Shown in pieces: positions 13,602 to 27,110 of a stretch of DNA of 64,000 nucleotides. The DNA is taken from positions 22,565,823 to 22,629,822 of the forward strand of contig OZ018408.1 in the NCBI GenBank assembly GCA_963969595.1, in the 5' to 3' direction. The position numbers and the translations under genes were made by a program. Under the pieces are notes generated by a model. The model saw nothing but the letters and a program-made list of their open reading frames with translations. It had not been told where the DNA came from and made no database searches. How positions within the stretch are numbered: the stretch's first letter is position 1; every line of letters begins with the position of its first letter. This stretch comes from Neckera pumila (lineage: Eukaryota; Streptophyta; Bryopsida; Hypnales; Neckeraceae).

Positions 13602-14035
13602 GAACTCATCTATCCTTTCAAAGTTATCAAATTGAGGTTGACAACAGGCGAAGTTCTTAGTGGGCCATTAAAATGCGGAGTGAGAAACATAGGGATGGGA
13701 GACAATACTATTGCACTTAGGGTTGTCCATCCTGATGTGACACTAGCTATTCATGTTGGGATGTCCGTAGGCGTTAGTCCGTACGCGTCAGGATTGCATT
13801 GGATCCAAATTTTTATTTTATTTTATTTTATTTTTTCTGGACGGCTTGTCCGTCGACCTGGATGGACCAACCGTGAACTTGGACAAACCCACCATCAACT
13901 TAGATGAACCAGTCGTCAATGGGACGGACGGACCGTCCAAAAATATAGTTTTTTATTTTTTATTTTTTATTTATTTTTATATTGACAAACACTAGAATTG
14001 GATCCTGACGTTTTTTAAGAGTCACGTTTGTCTAG

Positions 14036-14445
14036 ATGTGTTGTGACAGTGACAACCCAAATTGCACTACTTTGGAGGTTCTGCGTAGAGTGTTGGTAAG
14101 TTGAATGTATCGTCAATTTGATTTTTTTTTAAATTTGGTAAACTAACTTTCTGATATCTAACAATCATCTTTTTTCAGTTGGCTTGTAGGACTTATATGG
14201 TATATGGCTCCTATCTAAGTAGGGATTGTGTTGATGCATTCAAAGCCATAGCTCAAGGAGTCATTTTTGATGGAAACATTGCAGCTCACGTTGAGACTAT
14301 CAAGGAGTTGATAGAGTTGGTAAAGCATTGTGTTGATGCGTGTAAGGTATATCCATGTTTGATTACCAAATTACCAAAGCAGTGTCAAGTTATCAAAAAG
14401 CTTGCAAACTTCTGTAAATATTTACTAGAAGCATTTTGCAACTAA
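14036..14445 (+). CDS. Possible small two-exon gene, unknown function
   Basis: Exon 1 is 14036-14095 and exon 2 is 14179-14445, joined by an 83 bp intron with donor GTAAGT and a T-rich TTTTTTCAG acceptor. The junction keeps the frame (phase 0) and gives about 108 residues. The product has regularly spaced cysteines and a probable alpha-helical pattern (CVDAFKAIAQG, HVETIKELIELVKHCVDACK). There is no signal peptide or known motif. The start is the ATG just after an in-frame TAG. It may be a fragment of a longer gene or a chance arrangement. Transcript evidence would decide. Confidence 0.3.
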
Positions 14446-14583
14446 AGTGACTAGCATTAGAAAGAATTGGGGCCTTCTTAAAGGCTGCAAGTTTCCACAA
14501 ATTCTGCTAAGTTCCCCACTGTTGGTACTGCGCCTTAGCAACAGGGTGACATGGCCAAACTTCGGCCACATCAAATATTCTAC

Positions 14584-14853
14584 CACTATAAGAAACCCCC
14601 GTTTTAAGTGACAAGTCCTAATTTTTTATGACGGATTTTAGGTGATGTCAATGTTGACAATCCAAAATTTTTATGTCAACAAAAATGTCCAACGTAACAT
14701 CAATGTTGACATAAAAACATTGGATTGTCAATATTGATGTGACGTTGCATATTTTTGTTGACATTATAATTTTGGATTGTCAACATTGACATCATCTAAA
14801 ATCCGTCATAAAAAATTAGGGCTTGTCATCTAAAATGGGGGTTTCTTACAATG
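14584..14853. mobile_element. CACTA-like MITE with TAC target duplication
   Basis: A 270 bp element with termini CACTATAAGAAACCCCC and, inverted, CATTGTAAGAAACCCCC. The interior is a near-complete inverted repeat (TGACGGATTTTAGGTGATGTC and its complement) with a central ATGTTGACATAAAAACAT region. It is flanked by TAC on both sides (14581-14583, 14854-14856), the 3-bp duplication expected of CACTA elements. No coding capacity. Confidence 0.75.
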
Positions 14854-15961
14854 TACCATAAAAAAACTAATTCTTAAAACGAGATTTGGATTTTTTTTTT
14901 TGGAAGTTTTTTGAAAGTTTTAATTCATATAGCCCATACTATGGTTCACATCATGGGGACAAATTGGAGAACAGGACAAAACGGCCCTTTCTTGCCTCCA
15001 AATCCCCTCTAACGGGCTAGAATATATATCGCCCTTTAGCTAGTTTATCCTATATATATTGCTCATTGAGATTTAGCTGGTTTATCTTGTATATATTTCT
15101 CATTAAGCTTCTGTATTGTTGTCCAATCATGGTAATTTTGATTTGACACTTTAAAGGATGATTTTTTTGTGTCCTTGTGTCCATTCCTACGTCCATCTCT
15201 TAGAGGAATCTATACATTAGTGTAGGATTAGAAAGTATTTTTTTGAAATTTTAAAGAGGCTGCAACTTCCTTGTATTTGACTTCCTTTCTCAAGGAAATT
15301 TGTGTCAAAATGTAGACTTAAGGAGTGATTGAATGAGCTTTTAGCTTTAATAGAGGTTTCTCTTGGCGCCATTTTTCCATTTCTCATCATATCATGTACA
15401 TTGGTGTACCTTGTAAGAGTGTCTTTTGAATTTTTAGTTAAGTTGCGGTTTCCTTTCGTTTATGTCATTTTCTTCAAAATCTTTTTGAAATTTGAGCATT
15501 TCCAAAGAGTGTTGTGGTTACAATAGCAAAATTACTTATGGACTGGGAACCTCGTGGAAAAGGGAGTGTAGTGGTGGCAAGTTAAGAAGAGGCAGCTTGT
15601 GGTGCGGTCTCATAGAGCCTCATGTGTCAGCTCTAGGTAAAATTTTGCCTGCAATATTTCTATGCATTGAGGCTTGGTTGATGGAAGAGATCAGGTTACC
15701 TTGCATAAGGGCTTCAATTGTAGAGCGCACTTTCATTCCAAATGAAAAAGTAGTTGAATTCTCGCATTGATATTTATTCCCTTTGACTCCTCTGCTTCCT
15801 CTGCACTTTTGTGACTTGATAACCTGTCGACATGCTTATTATGGCATCAAGCATCATTTTTTGTCCTTGCATTGCCTCTTTTTGTGGCAAATGCTAGATA
15901 ATCAATTGCTTCCCTTCTCCTTAAAATCTCTCTGGTCTCTTCATGATTATTACTATTGATG
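14854..15961. other. Intergenic DNA, nothing recognised
   Basis: Short open frames at 15329-15770 have no recognisable motif. No terminal repeats seen. Confidence 0.4.
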
Positions 15962-16438
15962 TCAGGAAAATAAAGTATCAAATATGATTTGTTCTAGCTT
16001 CAAAAATGAAATACAACAGAGAGATTTTGTCGTCCTCCAGATCATATAGTATCCATGGTCTATGGCCAGGCTTGAAGTAAGAATTTTCACAAATTTTTCT
16101 ATGTGGGCTGAAGGATCATTGTCTCTTGTGCCCGAAAATCGCAGTAGATGATGTGGCATCGGGATTTCTTGTAATCCTTGAGGAACTACGATGGGTAAAC
16201 CTCTAGGTAGTATCATTGGGTCTATTGCCAGATCATTGGAACCTCTTGCAAGTCCTTTGTCTGGTAGTGGAGGCACTTGTGGCCTCCTAGGGTCCATTGG
16301 ATTTGTATCCATAGGTTGAGGAGTCTCAACTTCTTCTTCTGTTGTCTGTGGATGGGGTTCAAGTGGTGTTGAACTTCCCGTTACTATTTGTGATTGCAAG
16401 GTTCTGTGAGATTTGGGTGTGTTTGGTTTTGGTGGCAT
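15962..16438 (-). pseudogene. Ty3-type retrotransposon Gag fragment (decayed)
   Basis: A minus-strand frame of 158 codons begins with a Pro/Gln-rich segment (TPLEPHPQTTEEEVETPQPM), then reaches LLRFSGTRDNDPSAHIEKF. That text resembles the start of the plant Ty3/gypsy Gag domain (family pattern: F-x-G, then D-P-x-x-H-I-x-x-F). After about residue 120 the expected Gag sequence is lost, consistent with a frameshift near 16070. No protease, reverse transcriptase or integrase is seen nearby. Confidence 0.55.
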
Positions 16439-16599
16439 CTAAGACCTTATAGAGTCCAGATTCACACAAATAAAATAAAATCATATATAAAATATGAAAA
16501 TCCACTCAAATACTGCACATAAGTACAGTAGGAGCTATTTGCTCAATACTACAATATTAAAGCTGGTGCTATCTCCTGATCTGCGCAGATCAGGGTACT

Positions 16600-17165
16600 G
16601 ACTATCTCTATAGTAGTTGGTCAAATCTCAAAGAAGTAGGGTGCCGATTGCTCTTCAATCCGCTTGATGGCTCCAAAATGACGCTCCCATGTAGAAGCGT
16701 TGTTGAAGTAGGTTGCATTCTCAATGCGGTCAGATGGGTCCTCTTGCTCCGGCTCGGATAAGTGTAGAACAGCGGGTGAAACTTCGTTTGGTGCAAGTGT
16801 TCACTTCCTAGAGCGGTATTGAACAAACTCGAATGTCCTCCACGTCCTAACATGGCTCACAAGCGGCACAATACTCTGCAATGTACTTGAGCTGATGCTC
16901 TGGCCCGAGCTCTGGCAGTACAAGGCAAGATGAGATGCCCTTGCAACAGTTCAAGGTAATGCAAGCGTCAGTGTTGTGCCAAGCACGAAAGTCTTCCGGC
17001 TGGATGTAAGGGTTGTCGCCAACCCGCTCAACCTCAATGTTTGGTCCATCAAATTGAAAGAGGTTGCCAAGCTGCAGTGGAATGGGTGTTGCCCACCGGA
17101 TTGCAAATATTGGTGGCTCTGCCAAAGGTCCTTTGTCCTAGTAAGATGGATGTCCCACCTCACAA
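16600..17165 (-). pseudogene. Decayed coding sequence of unknown family
   Basis: The minus strand carries overlapping open frames with coding-like composition, for example a stretch reading FQFDGPNIEVERVGDNPYIQ. GC content is visibly higher than in the flanks. Frames change at about 16850, so a frameshift is likely. I do not recognise the family. It may belong to the same old retroelement as the gag fragment. Confidence 0.3.
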
Positions 17166-18535
17166 CAAGCTCGAATAAAAGCTACCTCAAACCTCCACGT
17201 AGCTACCACCACCCTCCAATAGAAGAGCATGCACTGAGAGAACTCCTCCTAGTGCACTCTAAACAGTCCGCTTCCAGTTGCCTGCACTATTGAAGGTATA
17301 TGGTGATTTAGATCTGCCAAGTATTGACGAGCTAGGTGATACCAGAACTCGAATTAAAAAATAAGCCCAGTTCATCTGGTCCCATAAGGAGTCCCTCTAA
17401 AGGAAAGATCTTCTTCTCTTCGTCCTCGTGGGCACCCTCCTTCCAAAGCTAGTAGATCTTAGATGGCCGATCTCGTCTGGTATCCAACCAACATGTGTAT
17501 GAGAGAGTAGGCGGCTTGTATCAAGGGATGTGTTGGTGCTGGGATAGAACCCTAAAAGATTTCAAATAAGTTAGTAAAATAAATTCAAATCAATGCCTCA
17601 AACAAATCTAGATTGTTGTATAGGTAATATGGAAACCTAAGTGGTGTATTAGCTAAAAATAGACACTCTCGACAGACACACCAAAATTACATCTAACGTT
17701 ACATTCTACCACTTTATTTACATCCTTGTAAAAGTTATTAGCGGATGAAGGTTAATCCCTAATCTAAACTAAAAACTTCATCCATGAATTAAAAATAGAA
17801 AATAAATTCAAATAAATTCCAAATTTTTTGGTTGGGGTTTTGAATTATTTTGCTTGTTGTATTCTAAATTCAAACCTAATTTGACCTAATTGAAATAATT
17901 TCATCCAAAATAGGTTTCAAATGTCATCCAAGCTTTTATCCTTCAAAAATAAAGTAATTTTCAAAAGTAAAGTGAATTTTGGAATCTTTTAAGATTCCTT
18001 GATAGATTTCAACTTAAAAGGTAAATGATTTTTATTTCTATTTCAATTCTTAATTTAGTCTAAATTTCTAAATTCTTTTTTTATTCTTTTTAGATCTTTT
18101 GGATAAAAAATCCTAATTTCTCATCCAATTTGTAATTAAAGTTGAATTGTTGGTAACTCCTTTGTTTTTTCAATATTTTTTATGTGTCATATGTTTCTTG
18201 AATCCTCTAAAATTTACCTATTGGTTTCTAAATTGTACTTTAAATTCTAAGACTCTGACCTAAGGACTAATTTCTTATTCCTAACTTTAATTTTAAATTA
18301 ATTCAAAAAGCAAAAGAGAATGTGAAAACCAACATACCTTGGTATCCATGGTTGCTACTAACTGTGTTGTCATTGCTAATCACGAGCATGATGGTTTTGA
18401 CATACCTGTCATTTGCCATCATGTAGTTTTTGTTTGCCTACTCGGGAGTCACCGGGAATTAGATCATGTTTGAAATTTCCTTTCCTACATTTTCCTTGTC
18501 TAATTTCCTACATCAATTTGTTAGTTCCGAGTGTT
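17166..18535. other. Intergenic AT-rich DNA
   Basis: No coding signal or paired repeats recognised. Confidence 0.5.
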
Positions 18536-19463
18536 TTAACCTCTAAAGGACCAAGGCCTTTTTTCTGCCAAAAAACTCTCAAAACTGCCATTTCTAGAGC
18601 AAAGAGTTAAAAAATTAAAAAATTGTTTTGCTTGCACATCTAAACATAGGATCTTATACCCAACTAGTATGAGAATGTGTAGAAAAAATTTCAGAATTTT
18701 TGACCACACAGATTGCAAGATATCTGCGTTTGAAGTGAAAAAAACAAGTTTTTTAGCACATTGCGGGACTTAGGTTTTTTGACTTTGAACATTTTTAACT
18801 TAAATTTTTTGCACTACAGAGTTTTGAGCTTTAAGTTTTTCAAGTGGAGAATTGAGTTGAGAGTCTAGGGAAAAAAAAAAAATTCAAGAAAACTTAATTT
18901 TCATTCTTAAAAAAATGGTTAAGTAGAAGTAGCTACAAGATAGAAGGAAAATCTAAAATATTCATATCTTTTAGATGGAATTTAATTGCACTAATTCCAA
19001 TGTTGAGATTGTTCTAGCACAAAACTAAACCATGTGAAACTTTTTGTTTTTAAATTGCAAAAATTGCATTCCAAAATGAATTCTACAAGTTATTTTTTTC
19101 AAGAAGATGCTCTAATTGCTCGAAAAACAAGATTGTCCATAACTTTCTCATAAAAAATCCAAATGAAATGATACAAAGCTTCCCAAATAGACAAAAATAT
19201 AATCTATAAGGAAAAAAGAAAAGATTTAAAAAATTAAATTTTTTGCAAATTTTTTTTGCTGACCCCTCTCCCTTGTTTTGAGTTTATTGGATCATAACTT
19301 TTGTTCCCGGGCACTAATTGAAAAAAAATTATATTCCCATGAAGCTAATCAGTTTTTCTATTTCCAAAAAAAGTTTCAAAAATTACAACAAAAATTCAGC
19401 CCGTAGGTACCTACCCGAAATCCCATTTGTCCCACAAAGGGACAATGGTCCTTTAGGGGTTAA
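18536..19463. mobile_element. Non-autonomous piggyBac-like element (copy 1)
   Basis: A 928 bp non-coding element bounded by TTAA at both ends. The left terminus is TTAACCTCTAAAGGACCAAGG and the right terminus, inverted, is TTAACCCCTAAAGGACCATTG. TTAA duplication with short inverted ends starting CC is the piggyBac hallmark. Its ends resemble those of the 7.2 kb element at 26273-33453 (GGACCAAGGCCTTTTTT and AACTGCCATTTCT inside the left end; CCCATTTGTCC inside the right end), so it was probably mobilised by such a transposase. Confidence 0.8.
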
Positions 19464-19905
19464 TTTAATTCCTTTAGAATTTTAGGAATTAAATTAAATA
19501 CTCCACATTTCTTAGTTGGATCTAAAAGTAATTTGAAAACTAGATTGAACTTCAAGGACCTAATTCCAATTGTATTGTCAATTTTTTTAGTTTCAAATTA
19601 AATTCAAAGACTAAGAGTTTCTATCAAATTATCTAATTTATTGAATTCAATTTGAGAAGTTAGTTTATTCTTTGTTCATTAGTTTATTAGTTCAATTGGA
19701 TTATTCTGTGATATTTGTTGACTTTTGTTTTTTCTTATTTGGCTTATTAGGCCTAATAAAACAAAACTAAAACAACATTCAATTACTAATTGTCAATGGA
19801 ATCAAATTTAGTGACAAAAATCCAACTTTTTCAATAGTAACGGGAATAAAAGAACAAAATGATTCTAAAATGAATAGTAAAAAGAATAAAAGCAAAGAAT
19901 GATGC
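19464..19905. other. Spacer between piggyBac-like elements
   Basis: AT-rich, nothing recognised. Confidence 0.5.
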
Positions 19906-20838
19906 TTAACCCCTAAAGTTCCATGACTATGTTCTCACCAAAAATGCTCAAAAATTGCCATTTTTAGTACAAGTATCCAATTTTTGGAAAAAAACTTTTT
20001 CTTACACATGTAACCATAGGATCTTGTAGTATGGTGACTTGAAAACATATGGTAAAAATTTCAGGAATTTCTACCACGTGGATTGCAAGATATATGCATT
20101 CAAATTTACTAAAACCATTTTTTTGGCCTTGCAAAAAACAGGGCAGTAGCACTTCACAAGCTCACTTTTCAGTGACAAAATGTCCAAAATGATAATTCTT
20201 CTTTGGATTCTTTTTTCTGGACAAGTTGGATATGTGCTTGAAAATTTTCACTTCATTTGGAATTATACAATATATAGGAAAAAAATAGTAAGTAGATAGT
20301 AGTAGAGAATTATTCAAAATACAAAATTTTCAAGAATTTAATTATGGAATTGAAAAATGCTAATCCCAATGGTGTCAATGTTGTAATAAAGAATCTACAT
20401 TGTATGATTTTATTTTTTTCAAAAAACATTGAAAATTGAGTAAGATAAAGGACTTCAAAGTTTATTTTAGAGTAGAGAATCCATAACTGCCCGCAAACTT
20501 AAAATCTTCATAACTTTTGACTCATTGATCAAAATGTGATGGTTCAAAGCTTTTTACCTATATATAACTCTAGAAAACCAATTTCAAATTTTTGTTTTCA
20601 AAAAAAGTGATTTTTTTTAATCTGCCCGAACTGCCCAATTACAAAAAAAAGGAACATATTAGGCCATAACTTTTGACTTGTATTTCCAAATGCCATGAAA
20701 TTTGGAGAATATGAAAGATATTCTTTGCCCCTACCTTCTATTAAAGTTTCAGCCAAGAACATGGAAATCTCTAGTCGTATGTACCTGCCCAAAAATTCTA
20801 TATGGCCAAAAAGTGCATGTTGGTCCTTTAGGGGTTAA
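19906..20838. mobile_element. Non-autonomous piggyBac-like element (copy 2)
   Basis: A 933 bp relative of copy 1 in the same orientation, from TTAACCCCTAAAGTTCC to the right end GGTCCTTTAGGGGTTAA. The interior shares the AAAATTGCCATTTTTAG text. Its right TTAA (20835-20838) is also the left TTAA of copy 3. Confidence 0.8.
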
Positions 20839-21765
20839 CTTCTAACTGTATTTGACTATGTTTCCACCAAAAATGCTCCAAAACTGCCATTTCTGATACA
20901 AGTACCAAATTTTAGAAAAAAAACATTTTTGGCCATATGTAACCATAAGATCTTGTAGTGCACTGGTTTGAGAAGATGTGGAAAAAATTTCAAAATTTTC
21001 TGCCTTGCAAATTGCAAGATATTAGTGTTTGAATTGAGAAAAGTCCTTTTTTTGTCCCTGCGAAAATCCGGGTAGTTGCAATTCAGAAGGTCACATTTGT
21101 ATGAAAAATGGTCCAAAAGGTGGTTACCCTTTAGGTTTGTTTTTGAAGTCAAGTTGGCTATATTCCTGAAATATTTCAGATCATTTGAAATTGTACAACA
21201 TATAGGAAAAAAATAGTAAGTAGAAAGAAGTTGAGAATGATTCAAAACACTGAATTGTTAATAATTTAATTATAAAATTGAATAATGCCAATTTCAATGG
21301 CTGTATTGTTGTAATAAACAATCTACACCCAATACTTTTATTTTTTTTCAAAAATATTGAAATTGAGTTAAATAAAGGAATTCAAAGTTTATTTTAGAGT
21401 AGGTAATCCATAACTACCTGCAAACTAGAACACTTTGTAATTTTCATCTCATTAATCAAAATGGAATGATTCAAAGCTTTTCATGTATAGATAAATCTAA
21501 AGAATCCATCACAAATTTTTATTTTCTTTCAAAATGATTTTTTAAGAATTTTTTGAACTGCCCGCCGAGCACTGAAAATCACATATCATACAATAACTTT
21601 TTAACCATGTAGTCAAAAATTATGAAAATTGTTGGGCCTTAAAGCTACTCCTTGGGAAAATGTTCTGTGAAAATTTCAAAGAAAAAAAATAGAAACTCCA
21701 TTCATAGTGACCTGCCCAAAATTGCTATGTTACCAAAAAGCGATGTTTGGACATTTAGGGGTTAA
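20835..21765. mobile_element. Non-autonomous piggyBac-like element (copy 3), abutting copy 2
   Basis: A 931 bp element in the same orientation as copy 2. Its left end has diverged (TTAACTTCTAACTG) but continues with the family text AAAACTGCCATTTCTGAT. The right end is GGACATTTAGGGGTTAA. It shares one TTAA with copy 2. The interior is AT-rich and non-coding. Confidence 0.75.
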
Positions 21766-24700
21766 GGGAATAGTGACAATCCTTACCAAATAGTGTTTGA
21801 TTCTTCTTCCTTTTCGTTGGAATGGTTAGTCTTCTTCTTCTTCTATTGCTACTTGCTTCATCATTTTGTTGTTCCTTGAGTTTGAGTTGTGTAGAATTTG
21901 AGAGCTTGTGAGCTCAAGATGGTTTCAAAACTTAGACAAAATTTAAGAAAAAAGGTTATGACTAACAACTGCCAATCTGATGTTTTCTTGCGTGGTTTAT
22001 TTTCTCTCAAATTTTGATCTGGATCTTCGTGAACTGGATCACCGAAGTTGAAATGGAGCCCGAAGTTGAACTGGAGCACCAACTGGCCGATACCCAACCT
22101 CCACCCTTCAATACTTGGTTGCCACCTTCCGATACCTGGTCGCCACCTTCTAATACCCGGCTGCCTCGTTCTGGTCCTTGGACACTGCTTCGTTTGGTTT
22201 TGAACTCTGGTCCTTGAAACTGGTTTGTTCGGTCTTGAAACTCTGATCCTTGAACTGGTTCGTTTGGTCTTGAAACATTGGTCTGAACTCGGGTCCTTGA
22301 AATTGGTTCATTCTGGTCCTTGGAACTAAAAAACTAAGATAGTAATCAAATAGAGGAAAAATGCAAGGAAGGAACTCTGACTAAAGAATTCTTTCCACTA
22401 ATCTAAGTTTTATGGATTTTCTTGAGATTTCTTTAACAAGTCACTATAATTCTAATCTAACTAACTTCTCTACTCTAATATCGAATTTTTGGAAATTGTA
22501 AGGTTTGCTTCAAGGAGAAGAAATTCTAACTACTTCCATCAAAGGCTAACTCTCAACTAAACTTTTCAAGGCTAACTAAAAATCCATAATTTTGGGAAGA
22601 TGGCAAAACCACGTGATCAAATTCATGCGGAAAGAAAGGCAGACATTTGGTTTGGACCATTTAAAAAAACCTACAAGCCAAGGTTCCTACCAAAAAACCT
22701 TGTTTCCTTCAAGTTCATAAAGGTAAACTAGTTTTAAGCTCAAAGCTTTGTCATGCGGGAACAATTCCAGACTAAACTTGCGTAAAGCAGTCCCAATTCT
22801 TCAAAAGAGTGTTTTAATCCTTAACTTAGGTGCACATGACACTGCTTAAACCAAAAATGATGGATTAAAGGGAAGTTCAAGTTCTCTAATAGTTTTAGCC
22901 CTAAATGAGGTACATATGACAGTGTTGAACCAAAATTTAGGAGTTAATCAAGTCAATGATGTTGCAATCACAAGTTGGTTAGTATCTTTAACAATGCATT
23001 AAGTTCTTTGGGGGACTAGACCTCCTCGTATATATTTTTAATGTGGTTTATTGATTTTTAAGGGAATCCCTGCATCCTTTAATGAAGCCCTCTACTAAAA
23101 GGAATTGAATTGAAAGTGAAAGATGGCCGTGTCTAGGCCTCAATAGATAATCCCGACAAAATGTCAATAAGCAAAATCAAAGTGTGGATCTTCCACACTT
23201 TGGACAGCGTATTAGTAAGCAGAGAAGGGGTTGTAGGAAACCTCAGAGGGGGCCTTTTTTACTTTTCAAAAGGTCCCACCACCTTGATTTACCACAAGAT
23301 ATTGTACACTTTTGCCCAAAAACTAATCTAACTAATCCTAAGATATTTCCTAATCTATCCTAGGATAATTTCCAAATTAGCTTTGTTTAATCTAAGAATT
23401 TTCTAGAACAAGCCTTAATTAGCAAGGAAATCTTGTCTAAATAAAATCTTAGATTTTTTCCAATGATATTTAGGATTTAACCTATTTTACTCTAAGATAT
23501 TATGCGTTTAATCAAGATCTTTCCGAATATTCTTAGTTCATTCAAAGATGGTTTTTTAAGGAAAGATTTGAGATCTTAACTAAATCCAATCTTTGTTTTT
23601 AACCAAGATATTTTGTGAATTAACTTAGAATTACTACTAATTACTTTAAAAAAGTAAAACCTACAACTGGATCCTCTCTATCTTTTAGGGAACAACTTGA
23701 AATTGAAAACCGATTGTGCCATTGCATTTAGAAGACCCAAATTAGTCTATTTGAACTCCTATCTCCTTCTGCCAGGCTATTTATGTCTATAAAAACCACT
23801 AACGGTAACTCCAAAGAAAAGGTCAAAACTCCAATTATTGGAATTTGCATTTTTTTAAGGAAATTGACTGGCTAAGGTTGTCTGGAAGGTTTGTGAGAGC
23901 AAGAAAACATTATTTATTTGCAACATTTGGACATCGTGAGCTCTTGGTACGCCAGTCAACCCATCACCACGTTGTAAATTTTTGTTAAATTCAATGTCGT
24001 TGCTTGTTCCGGTACTTCTGACTATTGAAAAATCTTTAAACTTAACAAGTCGCTTATCGGACACATAAAGCACTATCCTAATTTTTAGTGAGATTTACCG
24101 CACTTTGGATAAGTCCTATAAATTTACCATCAGTTTCAACTACTCATGGAGTCATTGTGGAGTTTTATTAAATTCCAAAACTTTTGGAGCAATCTTTGGA
24201 GATTCCCACAAGCTAAAGGCAAAATCAAATCTCCCATAATACAATTCACAATGAGGCTAAAATTAGCAACTCCTTAATAATTTCCACCCAGGGGGGAAAT
24301 TATTCTAGTATTAGGGTTTGTTGTGGATGATTGGCTCCTAAGTTGACCTCTTGGCGTGTTTTTATCCTAAAAGGACCTTTTTATATGCTCCAATCACCTC
24401 GCCCTATGTCTACTTTGCATTCTGGCTTGATGTTCTAGGTTATCTACAATTCAACACCACTTAATCCAAATCCTCTATGAATTGGATCTAGACTCTTATA
24501 TTTAGCCACGTCGTCACATGCACTTTGCAAGCTCAGTTTCATATGGACAAGACACTAAGACTGGGTAATTCTCACATCCTTACTTCTCTCGCAAAGGCTA
24601 GTCTAATCTCTCAGACTCTTAACTAAAATCTAAATATAGAAAAGCGAGGTATTTTGTGCTTTCCACGTTTTTAGAATGACTCCTCACTGACTTGGCCGGG

Positions 24701-26250
24701 ACTTCTACCAAATCCCTCTCAACTACTTATTTCATGTTACTTTGCATAAAATAGGACCAAAAACTAAATATAAATTGAAAAAAAAAAAACCAAAGTCCAA
24801 AGTGCTAACTTGAAGGCTCACACCCGTGCACCCCTCCTTGCCAAGAGTTTTGTGACAACACCAAGAATGCAACCGGGAGACGCATGGCCCAGGAGATTTC
24901 AATGTGACAAACAAACAAAACAAAACAAACAACAACATCATTTAAGGTATAGATATTATATACATAATCTACTAATTAACCATTAAATTAATAACATGTT
25001 ATAATTAGTTGACTATTAATGTTCATATAACTATATTATATTATTTTGACTATTAAATTAAAATGATAATCAGTACCATTGATGAATTATAATTGCAAAT
25101 AAATACTAGTTTATTTTCATATATAATCATGTTTTTATTAGTCATTTTATTAATCAAATTATAATTCTTATCAATAATATAAATCTATCTTTTGTGTTGA
25201 TTTGGTTAATTCTATCAATATTTACTTTTGAATTGATGATATATCATTGTCATCCAAAATAAAAATTCGAAGCTCAAAATCAGAATATAAAGACTTCTAT
25301 TACTTACACAAATGATAAAAGAGATTTTCTAAAAGAAATAAATTGCCCACCTTCCACATTTGTTCAAGTGCACTACCTTTGTGCAAGTATAGTTAGTACA
25401 ATTTTTTTTCTCAATTAAAAGATGCAAATGGTTGCAAAGGAGAACCTTCAATTTTTCTTTTCTTTTTGTGAATTTTCTTACTATTGACTAAAAATCAAAC
25501 ATCAAATTTTTCATTTTTTTATATTTTTCATTGTTCCCTTGGAAATAAAATTTTCTAGGTCTAAATTTTTAGAGACATATTGGTTTTTATGCTTTGCAAA
25601 TTTTTCATATTTTATTTCTTTTCAAAAAATCTATTCCAGAAGTCAAAATACTCATTGAAATAGGTTGTTTTGAAACAAGAATGGCAATTATTTCATGCAA
25701 AATCCACACATCAGTCATACACGTTATAGTAGCAAAATTTACATGTCTTTTTCAAAGTTTGTTGGGACTAATTAGTAAAGCATGGGTAGACTTGGCTATG
25801 CTGAACTACAAGCTGACACGTTTCCTCTCCATGGGCATTGTCATGATGCTCAAGGGTTTCTAAGATTGTAGTAATGCTTGGGTGGATATTAAAAGCAAAT
25901 AGAAGGGTCAAGTCGATGTCAGAATTGGGTGGCTGACGAAATTGAGTTGTTTCACTTTACAGGCCATGATCAAGCAACAATTGGAAGCTCTTCGACAGTG
26001 TTTAATAATTTTGTTTATTGACTATATAGAAGGGGTGGAGGGGTTGAGCTCCCAATTTGTCACTCAAGACTCACTCTTTTTTTTTTGTTCTTGCAAGTTA
26101 GAGTGTAGTTTTAGGTACAAAAGGCCCCCAAAAGAGTGTAAGACCAAAATAGGCATGTCACATGCTAATATATCATTTAATCCCTTATAAGTATATTTCC
26201 CTCAACTAAATCCAATTCCTGCTTGTAAATAGGTCAAATCCACAATTAAT
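21766..26250. other. Non-coding, repeat-derived DNA
   Basis: No gene recognised in 4.5 kb. At about 22060-22330 there are short imperfect direct repeats (CCACCTTC(C/T)AATAC and GGTCCTTGAAACTGGTTCG types). At 24077-24112 is the dispersed motif CCTAATTTTTAGTGAGATTT also present near 10906 and 53551. Small open frames look random. The section may be part of an old long-terminal-repeat element, but I could not define its ends. Confidence 0.4.
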
Positions 26251-26919
26251 CACTACAAGAGAATGGGGTGTTTTAACCCCTAAAGGACCAAGGCCTTTTT
26301 TTTGCAAGAAAGCAATGAAAACTGCCATTTCTGCTGCGGGCAGCCCAGAAGCCTAAAAAAGAAAATGGAATGTAACCATTGGATCTTGTACTTTGCTTCT
26401 CTAAGATGACATGGTAAGAATTTCAGAGAATTTGACCGTACAGATTGAAAGTTATGAGCATTTGAAGTTGAAGAGAAAGTTTTTTTGCTTGATGCCCAAA
26501 AATGAAAGTTGCCGTTGACCATAGTTTTAGGAAAAAAGTGGGTCTGGACAAAGTCAAGTTCTTTTTCCTCTATAAAGTACATCATGTTAGGTACGTGTGG
26601 AAGAAATTTTAGATGCATTGGAGTGTTTCATCATAGAGAAAAAAAATTTGCAATAGAAGAAGGTGCTGAAAGTTGCCAATACACTAGTTGAAATTGAAAG
26701 CAATATGTAAATTTCAGATTTTCAAATTTATAAAATCCAAATGGTGAAAAGCAGCACATCTCTAAGATCTACAAGGTGGTCCAAAAAAACAGTTTTTTTT
26801 TTTTTTGGTGCTCTAAAAAAATAAAACATAGCAAGGCCAACTTTTACATAGGGCTGCTCCTAAATCAGGGGAGGGGCTTGATGGAGGGCGTGACCCGTCT
26901 TGTCTCCAAGACAATGGCA

Positions 26920-27110
26920 GGCGTGTTAGCCTCCCCCTCCCTCCGCTCCCCCTTCCACCAGTGGCCCTGCCCACTATCCCCTGTTGCGGCCCCGCCCCCT
27001 GCTGCGGTACCGCCGCGTAGTAGGGCGGCAGGCTGGGTTGCAGGGCGGCAGGCTCTGATTGCAGGCCGGGCTGCAGGCCACGCGCCTAGCCAGGCATCCA
27101 CGGAGAATGC
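26920..27110. other. GC-rich block inside the piggyBac-like element
   Basis: A block rich in C, G and CpG (for example CGGCCCCGCCCCCTGCTGCG) sits in otherwise AT-rich DNA. It gives open frames on both strands only because it is poor in stop codons. Similar blocks are at about 31430-31620 and 32800-33250. No protein family recognised. Confidence 0.4.
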
